Source: Antedon mediterranea (taxonomy: Eukaryota > Echinodermata > Crinoidea > Comatulida > Antedonidae). Taken from it: a stretch of 64,000 nucleotides of DNA. Below are positions 20,101-32,660 of the stretch, in pieces (position 1 is the first letter of the stretch; every line of letters begins with the position of its first letter). The stretch spans positions 26,146,288-26,210,287 of the forward strand of contig NC_092676.1 of assembly GCF_964355755.1 (NCBI RefSeq), given 5' to 3'. The position numbers and the translations under genes are program-made. The notes beneath the pieces were generated by a model. It did no database searches. It was not told the origin of the DNA and saw nothing but the letters and a program-made list of their open reading frames with translations.

Positions 20101-23100
20101 ACTACATACAAGTAGCAATTTAACCTTGACCTTGTTGTATCGTGTGCGCGCAAAAAAAAAAATATCGAACATCGACTTATAACTATACGTACATAATAGT
20201 AAGCCAACAACCACACAGTAGAAGCAACAATGATATAACATGGCCTTGACCTTGAAGTATCGTGCACGCGCGCAGCAAATAACAAATATCGTCTTGAACT
20301 ATTACGTTCATTAAACAAACGAGTTTACGTGCAAATATCGCGTGCATGAGCAGCAAATTATAATAATCCAACGCGTTAACCACGACCCTAACAGACGTAT
20401 CGTGAACAAACAATTATTGAAACAACTCAATACAATCATGATATAATGTAGTACCTCGATCAAAATTGTTTGAGTCTAGAATTAAATTTCATCTGATTTT
20501 TTTTTTTTACATTTGTGGCCGAAAAATTCTCTTTTTTTTTTACATTTGTGGGCGTTATCACATTTGTGGGCGATGATCGTTTTCACATTTGTGGGCGCTG
20601 TTTATTACATTTGTGGTTGATGCGTTTTCACATTTGTGGTTGTTTTCACATTTGTGGGTGATGCGTTTTCACATTTGTGGTTGTTTTCACATTTGTGGGT
20701 GATGCGTTTTCACATTTGTGGCTGTTTTCACATTTGTGGGCGTTTTTACATTTGTGGGTTCAACAGGCCCCATTATGTGGAAATCATGAACTGGTAGGTT
20801 GTTGAATTAATGAAAAAGGGACAAAATTAGTCCTCCAATTTTTTGTTTGCGGTCATAGTTACATAATCATATTCAGCCACTGCTATGCATTGTGGCTAGT
20901 TTATCTGGGCACTAACACTAATACTAAGTATATGCTAATATCTGACCTGAGAACTTGCGAGGTCTGGATGGATCGGAAGATACAATGCATGTCTGTCCAT
21001 CTGGGGCTAACTTTAAAGGTATTGGCTGAACAATTTTGCTTTCCTATAAAAAAAAAACAAAATGATAGTTATTGTTAGTCTTAGAAATGAAGGATACACT
21101 TAACAAAATCAACAGACAAATTAACACAAAAAAAAACTATATAGCATAGTGAGAACAAAGAAAACAGAGTGTGGTGAGCGGTGAAGGGGAAAACCCTTGC
21201 CTACCAGGGCCCCATGATTCAAATTACAGTTCCCAATACCAGGAATTTTCAGATTTATAAACAGTACCTTTATGAAGCATTAAATAATCTTGGAAATGTA
21301 GAAAGAGAAATGTAGACAAGCGAAATCTATAAACATACGCAATATATTATTTTTTCGATCATTTTTTTGACAATAAAAAGATGTAGACATTTCTAAGGCC
21401 GTTTAATGTTAGTCAATAGAAAAATATTTACCATAACTAAACAGAAAAGAAACCAAAGTTTTAAAAATGTAAGACTAAAGATTTTTAGTTAATTAATAGC
21501 GAAATCAACCTTTAAAAATAAAAATATTTGGAACTAAAACCAAGCAGAACAATATTAGTAATATTATAAAAAATATGAGCATTTTATTAATTTATACTAA
21601 TTTATGTTGATTTATGCTTACTGGATCAGGTGATATAGAAGCAAAATCAAAGTTGGCCGGACCTTCGGAGGATGGTGACGGACCGGAGAATGGTGAATCT
21701 GAAAACTTTGCCCAATTCTGTGCGACGTAAAACAAATGAATGCAAAAAATAGCCAAAAATGAACATAAAATATTATGGGTTAAAACTATTTAAATTCATC
21801 TACATAAATCAATGTTAGCATTAAAAAACATCCTTTTTTTAAATTTAAATCATTTATTTGATACATTGTTGCCGAGCTAAACTAGTGTGCAAAGTAACTT
21901 ATAGGTACCATAAATGATAGAATATCACTCTATAGCAAAACAGAGTTTAAACATAGTGGGACACACACCATACAAAACTCTGATGAAGCCCCACCCCGGT
22001 GTGTACTCCCTAAATTTTGTAAAGCAAAGGTGGGCTATACATTGTTAAATCCCATTATTTCTTGGTTAGTCTAACACTTTGTATAAGCCAACACAACGTT
22101 ATTTTAAGCACGACCACAATAAACAACTGCTTACTCTATCATTGCCGGTACCTTAACTGCCCCTAATTTAAATGTAAATTTTTTTTTTTTAAAGCAGTGT
22201 TTTTAAAGCAAAATTAGGCCAGCTTAGTATACTTAAATGTGCCCAAATGCATTTGACTGGTGGAGTAACATTAAGCATTACAAGACCCAATACAAGGCAC
22301 CTTTGGGCTGGCCAAAAATGGATGCATTTTCAATAGTTGACTGTAGTAACAATAATGAAATGTAAACTTGAAACAAAATATTTAAAATGTATAAAAAACA
22401 ACCAATTAAAACCTTTCAATTAAAGACCACATAATAACAGAACAAAAAGCATTTTTAATGAGAGCCAAAATTGTCTCAGATGAGCAAAGCATTTTAATTT
22501 CTAATCATGTAAATTTAAAAATTATACGGCCAGTTGAAATCATAATCATATTTTTTATTGCACCTTGATTTGACAAATTGATTTTTTTAAAACACTGATA
22601 GTAATTAAGTCTTTAATTGAATGGCAATATATAAGAACCAATTTTGTTAATTCAAAGAAATAAATCCAAGTTAACGCAAACCTTTGTAATAAAAAGTTAA
22701 AATGTTATATTATACCTCCCCTCCTTTCACTTTAGATTTTGGAGACATCTCCGCTAACCCAGATGGTGTCACACTCCTGTTCATAACATCTGGTGGTGGT
22801 GGCGCTTTCTTTTTCGTTGGTGCTGCACTAATTATTGTATCACCTTTGAAATAGAACAACAAATGGTTGAAATGTAAAGGATAACTGTTAAATATTGCAG
22901 TGCTGTATCTCCATACATAAATCCTGTATACAGGATCTCATGTGAATCACATGTGATGCCTGTATGATGGAAGGTTGAAGGGCAACTGTGAAAAGTGCTG
23001 CATCTCCATGTGACAATATTTGTGCAGTATCATAAGCAAATCCTGTAATACAGGATCTCATGTTTATCACATGTGATGCCTTATTATCATCATCAAGATT

Positions 23101-26100
23101 GGGTTATGGTTTAAGTTAGGGTCTATGATACAACATCACATGTTTCTCCCATGTGATGCTGTATCACAGAATGTGCCTACGATAATGGACCAATTCAGAT
23201 ACAGTATAGAGAATTTCACACACAAAAAGATTTTTTTAATAGATTAAAATATTTAACTGTGTTTATATTCACCTTCCTGTACGTCCGTTGACGAGACATC
23301 ATTAAATTTTGGCACTAAACACGGAGGTAAAATGTCTGGTAATGTGTATTTATGTTTTCGCAAAACAGACAAATGCATTGCGGTGCAAAATTCTTCAAGG
23401 CAAAGAGCGCCATCCTTGTTTACATCTGAAAGTTGCCTGCCAACGAAAACATAATAAGACTATAGATAGACTATTTCAACAAGTTAGTAAACAGATACAG
23501 TTTTTAGTTGAAATTCTCGTATTAAAACTAATAAATGATAGGAATCTACGATTGCTCATTTTTGCTTAAATAACTCTCCTTTTTAAAAAATGTGTATGTT
23601 CTCCCATTTAAATTTGTTAAGCATGTTGAGACATTATGAGCCTAAATTATTATTATGGTTATGCCATTGTAGGAAAAGAAAAAAAATATATATAAAAAAA
23701 ATGAACTCTTAAATGTATTGACATAAACTTGATTATCTTACCATATTTTAGAAAGTTCTGTTGTAGGTAGTTTTGATTTTTCAAAAAACTGTTTGGCTTC
23801 GTTCCCTAAAAAATATAAACGGTATTAGTATTTTGTGAAATGGAGAAGAGGTTTCTTTTGCCAGGGCACTCTAGAAAAACAGTATTCTTGAAGAAGCCAC
23901 AACACTTGAAGAAGACTATATTTTAAATAATGCCTAGCAAACTGCTATAGTACCTGAATAGTTTACAATTTTCTACCAACAATATTTGTTGTTATTGGTT
24001 CTATCAGGGGTCTGTGTTAAGATATTTTTAGTCGCGTGGACGTGACTCTATAGTTCACTATGTCGGTCGGTCGGTCTGTCTGTCGGTCCGGTATCACTAT
24101 GCGTTTTAGCACGCGACTTATGGCTGTTGGCCTTGTTATAACTAGACAAGAGAACCAGTAAAATTATATTTGTAATGGCCCTCCACTTCTTTTAAAGCTC
24201 ACATAAATATAATAGGAAGCTAACAACCAAAATACTGTTCATACCTGAACATTACCTTTAAAAAAATAAAAATGAGGTTCAGACAACGATCTTGTTTACA
24301 TTAGTTCAGGTGTGAACTATTTTGTAAGGAAATTGTGAAAAGGTGAATTGAGTAAAATTATTTATTTGTTATCAGATTTTACTGAAATTTTAACTCGAGA
24401 AACGGACTTGTTATTTGACTATTTAACTGGTCATCCACATATTTAACTGGCCATTTGCCGGTGGACCAGTGTTGTTGCGAATGCTGTAATATTATTAGCC
24501 AATAATAATAAAATTGTACCTTGAATAATTCTCGTTACGTCTGGTTGAAGTGTTTTAAACTGTTCTGTATAATAAAGCCTTTGCTCATCAGAAATCAGCC
24601 ACACGTTTTCTTGCCCATTCTGTTCATCCGCATCTTTGACCCCATCCGACCTTTCTGACATGATACCCTGATCGTGACCGAAATCAGGTTTCGGTGGAAA
24701 AACACTTTCATTCGCTTCAGATGTCTCTGACTTACTCGGGGGATGGGTGAAATTAGCCCAACCCGAGTCGGATCGTATCGGTATACTAGCCTGGCGATCA
24801 ACTGCCTTTCGATGGCCAGGTGCAGGCACGCTGTGCATACGGTCCATGGTTTTACTACGCGGCGCCAACATTTTTGATTCGTCTGAAAGAGGTGGTGTGC
24901 TGGATGGGGAATTTTCAGATGAGCCCGAACCCTAAAAAAAATCACATAAACAGATGGGTGAAATATAATTTAGTAGAAAAGATACATGCCCCATTTGCAT
25001 AACAAACTAGAAGGGTATATGAACATTTAATTAATGTATTCCCATACAGCTATGAAACAATCCTTAAGAAATCGGACAATAATTTTTGAGTAATCCTGCT
25101 AACTAACAAACATAGAAAAAACAAAAACACACACAAACACACCTGATTGACCACATAACCTCTCGCCATTCTGGCTGAGGTAACAAACGCATTAACAATT
25201 TATGTGCAAGTGGGGATTTCAGGTACCATTAATTATAGTTTAAAACATTCCCAATTCTATTCAGTTTTGATATGTGTGTAGATGTGTGCAATGGTAAACA
25301 AACGCTCTTAAAATACAACATCACAACACTACAGTATGATAACGAAACCGGATATGTCACATACGCGCATTCGTTCTCGTAAGCCAGTAAAAATCGGTCA
25401 AAATATGGCTGCAGTAAATTTGAACGAAGCGCAGGTACTTGTTGCTTGGCTGCCTAGGCCTAGCGTATCATCAAAGCGAGTAAGGACTTTGAAAACTGCT
25501 ATTTATCAAAATTGACCTGGCATTTTTAGTAAATTACTTTCAATAAAATCTATAAATTACATTATAATCATGAATCATTCCTGATGCAATATGTGCAAAA
25601 TAGATCAAGAACTATACTCGTTTTGTAGTACACAAACATGATATTCGTCAACATGAATACGCTTTACAAATAGGAAATGGAGATCAGCTCAAAAGTTTCA
25701 CAAATGTATGACGTAACCGTATTTTTTATCAAATTCGTATCGTTGCGAAACCTCCCTAAAATAGATTAATTTGATCTTTCATTTTGCGATTGAAGTGCAT
25801 AAATTGTGTTTTTAAGGGATATCCGTACTTGTCAGTTCACAGACAGCTGAGCATTTGTCATATTTGACAATGTAATTATACTTAATTATGTAGTATAGAA
25901 TATATGTATTATATAACTAGGTCACAAGATTACTACGTACTGTTGTTGCAGGTATTCTTGGCTGTAAAAGTCCTCCCAAACCTCCGCTACTGGCGTTTCG
26001 TACGTGACTTTTACTCGGAGGGGCTGGCAATTGCCTTGGTTGTCTAAAAGAAAATTTAAAAGAAAATGAGAAACAGAAAATAGTATTATTAATGATTAAT

Positions 26101-29100
26101 TTGTCTGAAGATGTGACAATAATAATGGCAATTTATGGCTTTATAAAAGAAAAATGGAAGCAGTACCTGTTTTGTGATTTATCTGGATCAAATTCTGATC
26201 CATGATCTGTAAATGCAGGATTCACAAACTCCATTTGTCTTATTTCTACATAGAAGAATAAACAAATCAATATTAGTAATACATTTCATATACTGTATCA
26301 AATCAAGGAGAAATAATGTTTTCATGATCTAAAGCTCTATCTAAAAAATCAAACTAGTTTGACAAAAAAAGTGTGATGTGCCCAAATATGGTAGTGATAT
26401 GCTCAAATATGGTAGTGATATGACATCATCATGTCCATATATGGGCACCTCACATTTTTATGTCACATAAAGTTTGATAGTGTTGACAGAAAATACAGTA
26501 GAATCTCTCATTTGGGACACCTCTATCCAGGGGACACTTACTCATAAAATAGACATTATTAAGGGGACACTTTGTTCTTTGGTCCAAAGGGTACTTTTTT
26601 TCTCTACAGTAAGAGCTTTGTTGTATTTTAGTCATTCATTTCATAATATATAATATTACTTCTCATTAGTTATGTTAAGCATTTCTTTAAGGGAAGTTAT
26701 TGGGCCAATCCTAGGGTTTAATCTCTCATGCCTATTGGTTGACCCCATAATGCTACAAATGACCCCCATGCCTTTGGGCATTTCAAAGGAAGTGGTTAAA
26801 ACATTTCAAACTGTGGCAATTTTGTCAGTTTTTCTCCTAGTTGTAGTTGCTGTTAGAGAATCAGGATTTTTTATATTATACTGTATTTCTTTTACATTTA
26901 CTGTTAATTTCATTATATTGCAGGCTATTTTAAAATGGATGGCTGAAGGCTAAAAGTCAGGTCAAGGTCATGCCAAATACATAGTCAAATTTAAAAATAT
27001 GAGTATACCATATTGTTATACTTTCCCTGATGTGATAAACATTATTTTTTTTTAACTGTAAGTGTAAGCATTAAAATACAATACTTTAATATACTGCAAC
27101 ATATGTTGAAGATAAAGTTTGCATTGTGATATCAGTATATTTAGATAACAATGTTAAATAATAGGGAAATAACTGCTTAGAAATTAGCATACCATTGTTA
27201 TATATCACTACTGCTGGTATATTTTATTCAATTATACTTAAAAATACAATATAAATACACTGGTAGTAAAAATCACACATAAAATTTAGCAGCAGAAATT
27301 TTTTCAGCTGAATTGTACTTTTTATGATTGCAAAAAAAAGGTTCTGTAACATTTTACTTCTAAATTTGCTCTTTTTTAAATCTGAATATTGAGAATTAAA
27401 AGATGTTTACTATATAATTTCAATATAAAATTTAATGACAAAAAGAGAGGTAAAAATTAGGTAATATAGCATTTTTTCCTTTATTTTAATCATATAGTGT
27501 TGCCCATAGCCCAAAACAACCCTACATTTTGACCTGACCCTTGCCCCCATTTCATTATTCTGTATCTGCGACTTGCAATTGTATCCATGTTAGAGGATAA
27601 GCTAATCACATTTACTAGCGTCTCCAAGTCTGCAAGTATTTGTTAACATTATTAATATAAATGTTATTTCTCTTAAACCTATTAAAAATGCATGTACCTT
27701 TGATTAAGAATTTTAAAACAGATTAAAGCTCTGTCTACACTATCTACACTAGACAAAAAAGTGTGATGTGCTTAAATATGGTAGTGGTACGCCCAAACAT
27801 GGTAGTGATATGACGTCATAATGTCTATATAATGGGCACATCACATAACATTTGATAGCGTAGACAGAGCTTTAGATGGCTCTTACCATTTACTTGTTGC
27901 ACAGGTTTGTCTTCTGTTGTTAGCACTTTGCTATCTTTTTTAGCTTGACCTAAAACAATACAGAATTTTAGAATTTTTAAACCAACAAAGTTTTCTCCCA
28001 ATATAGAAATCAATCAATCAATCAATCTATAATAAATTGATTTCTCAAATAAAAACAAACATTTTCTAAAATAATAGATAATAAATGAGAAAAGGGGTAC
28101 CCCACTGGAAGCTTAAGCTTTAAAATGTGGGGTCCAGGCAACATATTTAAGCTAAGCGAGGGCTATTGAATCCATAGGCTTCTTTTACCAAGATGGACTT
28201 TTTTCGAAATTGTTTTTTTTTTCTCGAGATCACTTTTGCCAACCAAGAAGGAGTTTATTTTCAAGACAGGCTTCTCTTCTTTTCAAGATAGGCTGCTTTC
28301 GAAAAGAATCCCAGGAGGCCTGTTTTCAAGGTTTTACAGTACAGTAATTTATGTACAGTAATCTAATTTAAATTAAAAAAATGAAAATGATATGTGCTAT
28401 CGAATGTGCTATTGTTTTTTATTTTATACTTGCTGGTAAAACCAGGTTTGGGCAGTGGCGTGCCATAGAGGCCTGAAGCCCCTGGTTTAAGAACTCTCTA
28501 ACTAAGTGGCCCTCTAACGCCATTTTTTTCCCTTGGGGCACTGCTCAGCCACCCCCCCCTCCCCTGAAGCTCCAGGGCCCTGGGTTTAGCGCTCATGGCC
28601 GTTACACCCTATGTGTGGGAGAAAAACAGAAAACAGTGTTCTTTCAAAAGTCCAGTAGTATTCCTCCTGAATCAATTGTATGTTTATATGTTAAATAAAT
28701 AGATGCTGTATATCTAAAATACCTTGATCCACAATATTACTTCTTGTTGTTGCAAATTTTGGCAAGGGAACTTCAATACCTACAGTTAAAAAAAGAAAAT
28801 CAAAAACATATGGATTATTATATGAAGTCAAGAATAGGAATATTTCATTTGAGGTCAAGGCGGGAAATTTAGTGAATGTTTTCTATATTCAGAGTCACTC
28901 AAAATAAGCATAAGTTATAGGGCACTAAACAGTAATAATGTTTTATTTACATGTTTATGTGGGTTGAAGTGGTTAGTCTAAGGAAACAGGCTGGTTTTAC
29001 AATCCTAACAGTTGGTAGCCAGAGTACCAGGTGGTATCATAATAATAGTAGCTTAAATATATATAAATAGCAATTCTCTTTCCAGATTTTTTTTTCTTTA

Positions 29101-32100
29101 CAGTACACCTATGTACAGTATTGTAGCAAAATGCAAGACTTTGTTTGTATTTAAGTATGTACATTAAAGTTTATGTGCATGATAATGTTTACAATTCTCA
29201 AGTTACATTATCTTTGAAATGTTTGTTTGCAAATAATGTAGCTTTACTCAATATACACCATGCCTTCTGATCTACAGGAAAATTGATTGGTGACGTCTAA
29301 AATCTCTCTTCAATATGGCCCAAAATAAATACATAACATTTCAAGCTGCATGTCCCCTGCATTTTACCGAATACTTTTTGCTCAGTTTCTTAACTTAATT
29401 TTGCAGAATTAGGAGGGGTTTCTTTTATATTAATGTAATAACTTAAGCATGTCAACACTGGTTAGTTTGACAACAAAATGTTGATATGCCTATGGTAGTG
29501 ATATGCCCAAATATGGTAGTGATATGACATCATCATGTCCATTATATTGGAACATCACATTTATTTGTAACATAAAGTTTGATAGTGTAGACAGAGCTTT
29601 AGACGACACTAACAAGTGAAAGGTATTATGATTACAGTATGTCATATTATGACAACTGTTAAAGATAAAGCACTTCAGTTATCTAATTTTTCATGGAAAT
29701 TCCAGGCAATTTTTATTATGACAAAAACAATAAATTTAGAACTATAGAAATATTTAATAACTTCCGATGTGCATCCCTGCAGAAAATGCTTTCACTTTAG
29801 TCTTGTGATTTATGATGTACATTACAAGGAAGTCATTTAGTTTAACATGAATGACTGTGAACACTTGCTTCTTATGCACCTTTCAAATCAACATTAAGTA
29901 TGGTCAGAAATCACTATCATTTTCCATATTTTAAAACCATTTTGAATCACTGTGAATTAACCACTTCTCATGTACCTTACAATTAACAATTAAAAATTAC
30001 TATCACTTATCCATTTTCTAGTTTTTAAACCCATTTTGACTAACTGTGAATTAATCACTTTTTTATGCAACTTTCATTTTGAATATGCTAAATTAAATTA
30101 CTTAAAAACTGGCTTTTATCAATTTTGTCAATGTTTTACTTTTAACCTTCATCATGTAAGATTCTGTTGTACACGACAAGATAACCTGGTAAAAAGGTTA
30201 ATAGGGTGTAAGGTGTCCCTTAGAAGCTAAACACCATCAAATACTTTACGTTTAAATTCAACAGTAATTTTAAGCAATTATAAATGTAATAATTTATCTA
30301 AGAAAATATTTTTACCTTGTTGAGTTAATAAATCTGATTACAGTATAAAGCAAAATCATTATAAAACAATTTAAGATTATTACTATTTTTTTAATATGTG
30401 ATATAGCCTTGCCCCATTTATTATATACTTTGTACAGTATTTCTGTTTTATATTAGTGAACTTTTTTAATAATTAGTCATAATAATTTGCACCAAGGTCA
30501 AATTATTTTTAATCAACCATCAAAATCGTTTGTTACTTTTGATTGGTTGATCAAGAGGCTAACCAAGTCATTTAATTAATCCTGTGAATAACTTGATACA
30601 TGCCAGCTGGAATACAGGGTGAGGCAGGATCAATCACCAAGAAATGCCAATTCATTTACTTATATTATGATATATATTTTCAAAATAAAAAAATATACAT
30701 ATACTATATACGCTTTTTATTTATGAAATGTTGCAGAAAAGGCTATAGGTTTTACCATTGAGAAATTAGTTAACTACTGTATGAACTCATTTCGGTGGCA
30801 GGTCCAAGGGCGGGGGGCATAGCAAATTGCTATGTAAGATAGGATATCAGTTTAAGCTCAGCCCTTCATTTCACCATTTTTAGGTCCTGGGACACCCTTA
30901 TTTCAAAATTCTAGATCCAACAACTGCATTTATTAGTGAATGACATAATTAATAACGGAACAACTCAATTGTGTTTTATCTGAGCCATTGGCATTGGACT
31001 TTAAATGGTAAACTTGTACCACAGGACAAACCTATAGTAGGTTGGTCTTGGTACAAGTTTACCAGTCAAAGTAATACACCTGTGATTTGGGATTTTACCT
31101 ATTTACTTAGTGTGTATACTTTTACTTGTTTCTGAATAAAGCCCGTCTTATTTGATAATTACATTATGAACAAAGTCTTCTCATACAGCGCAAACTTTGT
31201 GGTTGGTTTATGCAATGTTAAATTGTTAAGTAGATTTTTTAAAAGAATTTATGGACCGACAAAGCACCATACCAGTCGAAAGAGAGTTTCACAATAGATA
31301 AAAGTGAAATACTCACCCGAATATAATCCTTCAATTGACGATGGTATTTGATATCCATTTTGCACCATAGCAATCAGTTTAAGAGCGAGGAAAAACTGAC
31401 TTCTCCCAAAATGGCCAACCCTGTAAGCACCGCATAGTTCAGTTATCTGTCAATCAAAATAACAAAACAGTAAGATGATATGCTTTTCTTAGCAATTAAT
31501 GAAAAATTAACAAGCGCTGTTTTCCAATTAGACAAACTCAAATATTTCATCATGTTACATACAGTACCTAATTAGCCACATAATAAACAGTATTTATACA
31601 GCGCCTAATGGATCACTGACCCCTACTACTACTACTTTATCTTGCATGCACTAGACTCGCTCCTAGAAATTGGGGTAAATGAGTATCACCAGGTCAGCCT
31701 ACTTCTACTACAGTACTAGTTAGTACTAGAGGTATTTAAAAAAAGGAATTTTCAGCTGAAACAGATCTATATTTATTTAATAATACATTACATCTGCACA
31801 AGCGTTCAAATAAGATTTTATTTTAAAAAAGAAACATTTATAGTGTATATGGATTTACGGTATGTCGGTTGGGAGTGCAAAAAAAGGGTTTTATTTATTT
31901 ATTTAAATTTTATTTATATTACCTCAATCACATTCTAAAACTAAAATAAAGGATGACTTCAATATAAAAGATATTTGTAAAAATAAATATAATTAATATT
32001 AATAATAATTAATATTAACGCACCAACCACCTAATTGAATTTAAATGATTATAAATTGCAACTTCCATTCAATTATTTTGCTTTATACCTGTCCAACCAC

Positions 32101-32470
32101 ACGCGACCGAAATGCACTAGCATCCCACCACAGCCCCTGGATTGAAATTGATTTATGAAAGCTAGGCCAGACCAGCTTAACTAATGGCCTAGCCACGCAT
32201 TCTCATCACAACAAAAACATCTTCAAGGTCACGTCATCTTGCGTAAAATGTGAACGTTTTATTAACATTAAACCTTCGTGAATGTACTAGAAAGCGTGTG
32301 GCTAAATCAGAGCCGCTTACCTTGTTCAAAACCTCCTGGTTTAATTGAGAAGAAACAAATAATTTGTTAACTTGATGGGCCGTCAATTTGCCGGAGTTCT
32401 CTTGATCGCAGGAGCTGAACCAGTCGGAATAAAATTGCTGCTCAGTTGGCGTAAGTAAACTACCTTCCAT
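11010..32470 (-). CDS. REPS1: RalBP1-associated Eps domain-containing protein 1 (complete, 21 exons)
   Basis: Endocytic/Ral-signalling adaptor: EH domains bind NPF peptides, the C-terminus binds RalBP1. Exons (minus): 32321-32470, 31317-31446, 28723-28779, 27887-27949, 26167-26245, 25941-26043, 24520-24931, 23742-23805, 23273-23436, 22716-22843, 21622-21717, 20947-21043, 18291-18422, 17148-17187, 16350-16364, 14095-14717, 13113-13174, 12496-12741, 12120-12212, 11459-11583, 11010-11187. The sum is 3057 nt, 1018 residues plus stop, with every phase compatible. EH1 is about residues 6-90, with [15 protein letters not shown]2 is about 305-400, with [20 protein letters not shown] and Ca-loop [13 protein letters not shown]. 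Later parts are Ser/Pro-rich with PPPP and PPVPPPRP motifs, NFADFSRFE, and a final coiled coil [10 protein letters not shown]. It is longer than the remembered human protein (about 800 residues), mainly through exon 14095-14717. An alternative upstream in-frame ATG exists at 32527; MEGSLLTP at 32470 matches the family start. Confidence 0.94.
11625..11742 (+). mobile_element. Family A MITE, copy 6
   Basis: The central GACATGATGATGTCA is deleted. Forty bases upstream of REPS1 exon 11459-11583 on the transcribed strand. Confidence 0.85.
11870..12026 (-). mobile_element. Family A MITE, copy 7
   Basis: Reverse orientation; GTCTACACTTTC at left, GTGTAGACAGAGCTTTA at right. Confidence 0.85.
12312..12425 (+). 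mobile_element. Family A MITE, copy 8
   Basis: The left arm has lost TACACTATCAAACTTTATG; the right arm is complete. A short duplicated ATTCTTCTAATAATTTAATT follows. Confidence 0.85.
12496..12741 (-). CDS. REPS1: REPS1 acidic exon with NFADFSRFE motif
   Basis: 82 codons, phase 0/0. It starts Ser-rich, passes through a run of about 25 mostly Asp/Glu residues, then reaches NFADFSRFE, a short motif shared with vertebrate REPS1 (NFADFSQFE). Confidence 0.9.
14095..14717 (-). CDS. REPS1: REPS1 large linker exon with internal peptide repeats
   Basis: 623 nt, phase 2 in, 1 out. Two degenerate repeat sets occur in the middle: three TGHTQDP-type units and three DSRPDYKN-type units, then a Pro-rich segment with [15 protein letters not shown] that could bind SH3 domains. 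The repeats are absent from the vertebrate protein as I recall it, and together with this exon explain much of the extra length. Confidence 0.88.
14760..14844 (+). mobile_element. Family A MITE, copy 9 (85 bp)
   Basis: Both 19-bp ends are intact but the interior is reduced to one GTTGTGCCCAAATATGG block. Forty bases from REPS1 exon 14095-14717. Confidence 0.85.
16350..17187 (-). CDS. REPS1: REPS1 micro-exons (40 nt and 15 nt)
   Basis: 17148-17187 (40 nt, [13 protein letters not shown], acceptor TTTTCGCAG, donor GTAATA) and 16350-16364 (15 nt, RGLQ plus split codons, acceptor ATCTTAG, donor GTATGT). Both begin and end so that the neighbouring exons stay in frame with or without the 15-nt one, which makes the latter a candidate cassette micro-exon. 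Confidence 0.65.
18455..18772. mobile_element. TTGTCCCCC-family MITE, copy 3
   Basis: CTTAAAGATAAATTTCCTC at left, GGAGGACAATGCATCTTTGA at right. It lies directly next to the foldback element. Confidence 0.6.
18808..20771. mobile_element. Foldback element with tandem-repeat arms
   Basis: About 600-700-bp inverted arms. Outer arm parts are 12-15 units of ACAAATGTGAAAAC-type repeats (left 18824-19070, reverse complement at right 20505-20760). Inner arm parts share CACGATAC, AAGGTCAAGGCCATG and GTTAACTCGTTTG blocks. Ends are GGCCCTGTTGAACCC and its inverse. No ORF resembles a transposase. It sits in REPS1 intron 12, resembling Drosophila FB-type elements in plan only. Confidence 0.9.
22905..23172. 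repeat. Cluster of CACATGTGATG palindromes
   Basis: TCACATGTGA at 22947-22956 and 23067-23076, an inverted CATCACATG...CATGTGATG near 23135-23158, and the perfect palindrome ATCCTGTATACAGGAT at 22921-22936 with a near copy at 23039-23055. Probably a worn inverted-repeat element in REPS1 intron 9. Confidence 0.6.
23273..24931 (-). CDS. REPS1: REPS1 exons 7-9: EH2 domain
   Basis: Exon 24520-24931 ends with [19 protein letters not shown]. Exon 23742-23805 adds [16 protein letters not shown]. Exon 23273-23436 gives the EF loop [13 protein letters not shown] and [13 protein letters not shown]. The conserved Trp and the calcium-loop acids are present, so this should be the functional NPF-binding EH domain. 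Confidence 0.92.
24058..24095. repeat. GTCG/GTCT microsatellite
   Basis: GTCGGTCGGTCGGTCTGTCT-type tetranucleotide run inside REPS1 intron 7. Confidence 0.8.
25336..25757. mobile_element. MITE with GGGAGGTTTCGCAA ends (copy 2, truncated)
   Basis: Inverted relative to copy 1 and similar along its whole length (CTTGGCTGCCTAGGCCTAGC, GATTCATGATT-type core). One end keeps TTGCGAAACCTCCCT. The other has lost about 25 bases and starts at GATAACGAAACCGG. Confidence 0.8.
26331..26490 (-). mobile_element. Family A MITE, copy 10
   Basis: Reverse orientation with doubled GGTAGTGATATG block; left end TAAAGCTCTATCTAAAAAATC. Confidence 0.85.
27725..27874 (-). mobile_element. Family A MITE, copy 11
   Basis: Reverse orientation, ends at 27874, 12 bases from REPS1 exon 27887-27949. 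Confidence 0.85.
28440..28620. repeat. Dispersed GC-rich repeat, copy 1
   Basis: Shares AAGTGGCCC, TAACGC, AAGCTCC, GGGCCCTGGGTTTAG and GTTACACC in the same order with 54070-54260. Unknown retroelement or transposon fragment. Confidence 0.6.
29446..29603 (-). mobile_element. Family A MITE, copy 12
   Basis: Reverse orientation; the left end is worn (GTCAACACTGGTTAG), the right end complete. Confidence 0.8.
31317..32470 (-). CDS. REPS1: REPS1 exons 1-2: N-terminal EH1 domain
   Basis: Exon 32321-32470 (50 codons, phase 0) plus 31317-31446. Together they encode the helix-loop-helix pair from [13 protein letters not shown] to [13 protein letters not shown]. As in the vertebrate protein, EH1 lacks the tryptophan that grips NPF and its first loop is not a consensus EF hand, so it is probably not the main NPF binder. 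Confidence 0.9.
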
Positions 32471-32604
32471 ATTTATATTTTTCAGAATATCGAACAGATA
32501 AATAAATAATCTAAGCAATTTATGCAAATTCCAACTTTATCAACGTTTTTATGTAGAAATTAAACACAATTTCTGCCCCGCCTTTCTATCGAACATATCA
32601 ACAT

Positions 32605-32660
32605 AGAAGGCAGCCATCTTTAATTGTCACGTGACTTTGCTAGCGCCCTCTTCGGTCATT
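32605..32660 (-). promoter_or_regulatory. Candidate REPS1 core promoter
   Basis: About 140-190 bases upstream of the start codon: AAGATGGCTGCC on the minus strand (32611-32620 core, YY1-type initiator-proximal motif), a CACGTGAC E-box at 32628-32635 and GC-rich AGCGCCCTCTTC. These motifs commonly flank animal housekeeping start sites. No TATA box was seen. Confidence 0.45.

Noticed and set aside
20041-20413. Cys-rich ORFs in the foldback element
   Set aside because: The same peptides appear in mirrored positions because the arms are inverted copies. There is no codon bias, domain or splice support.
26672-26953. Hydrophobic 93-codon plus-strand ORF
   Set aside because: No recognisable domain, AT-driven hydrophobic composition, and it lies in a REPS1 intron on the opposite strand.
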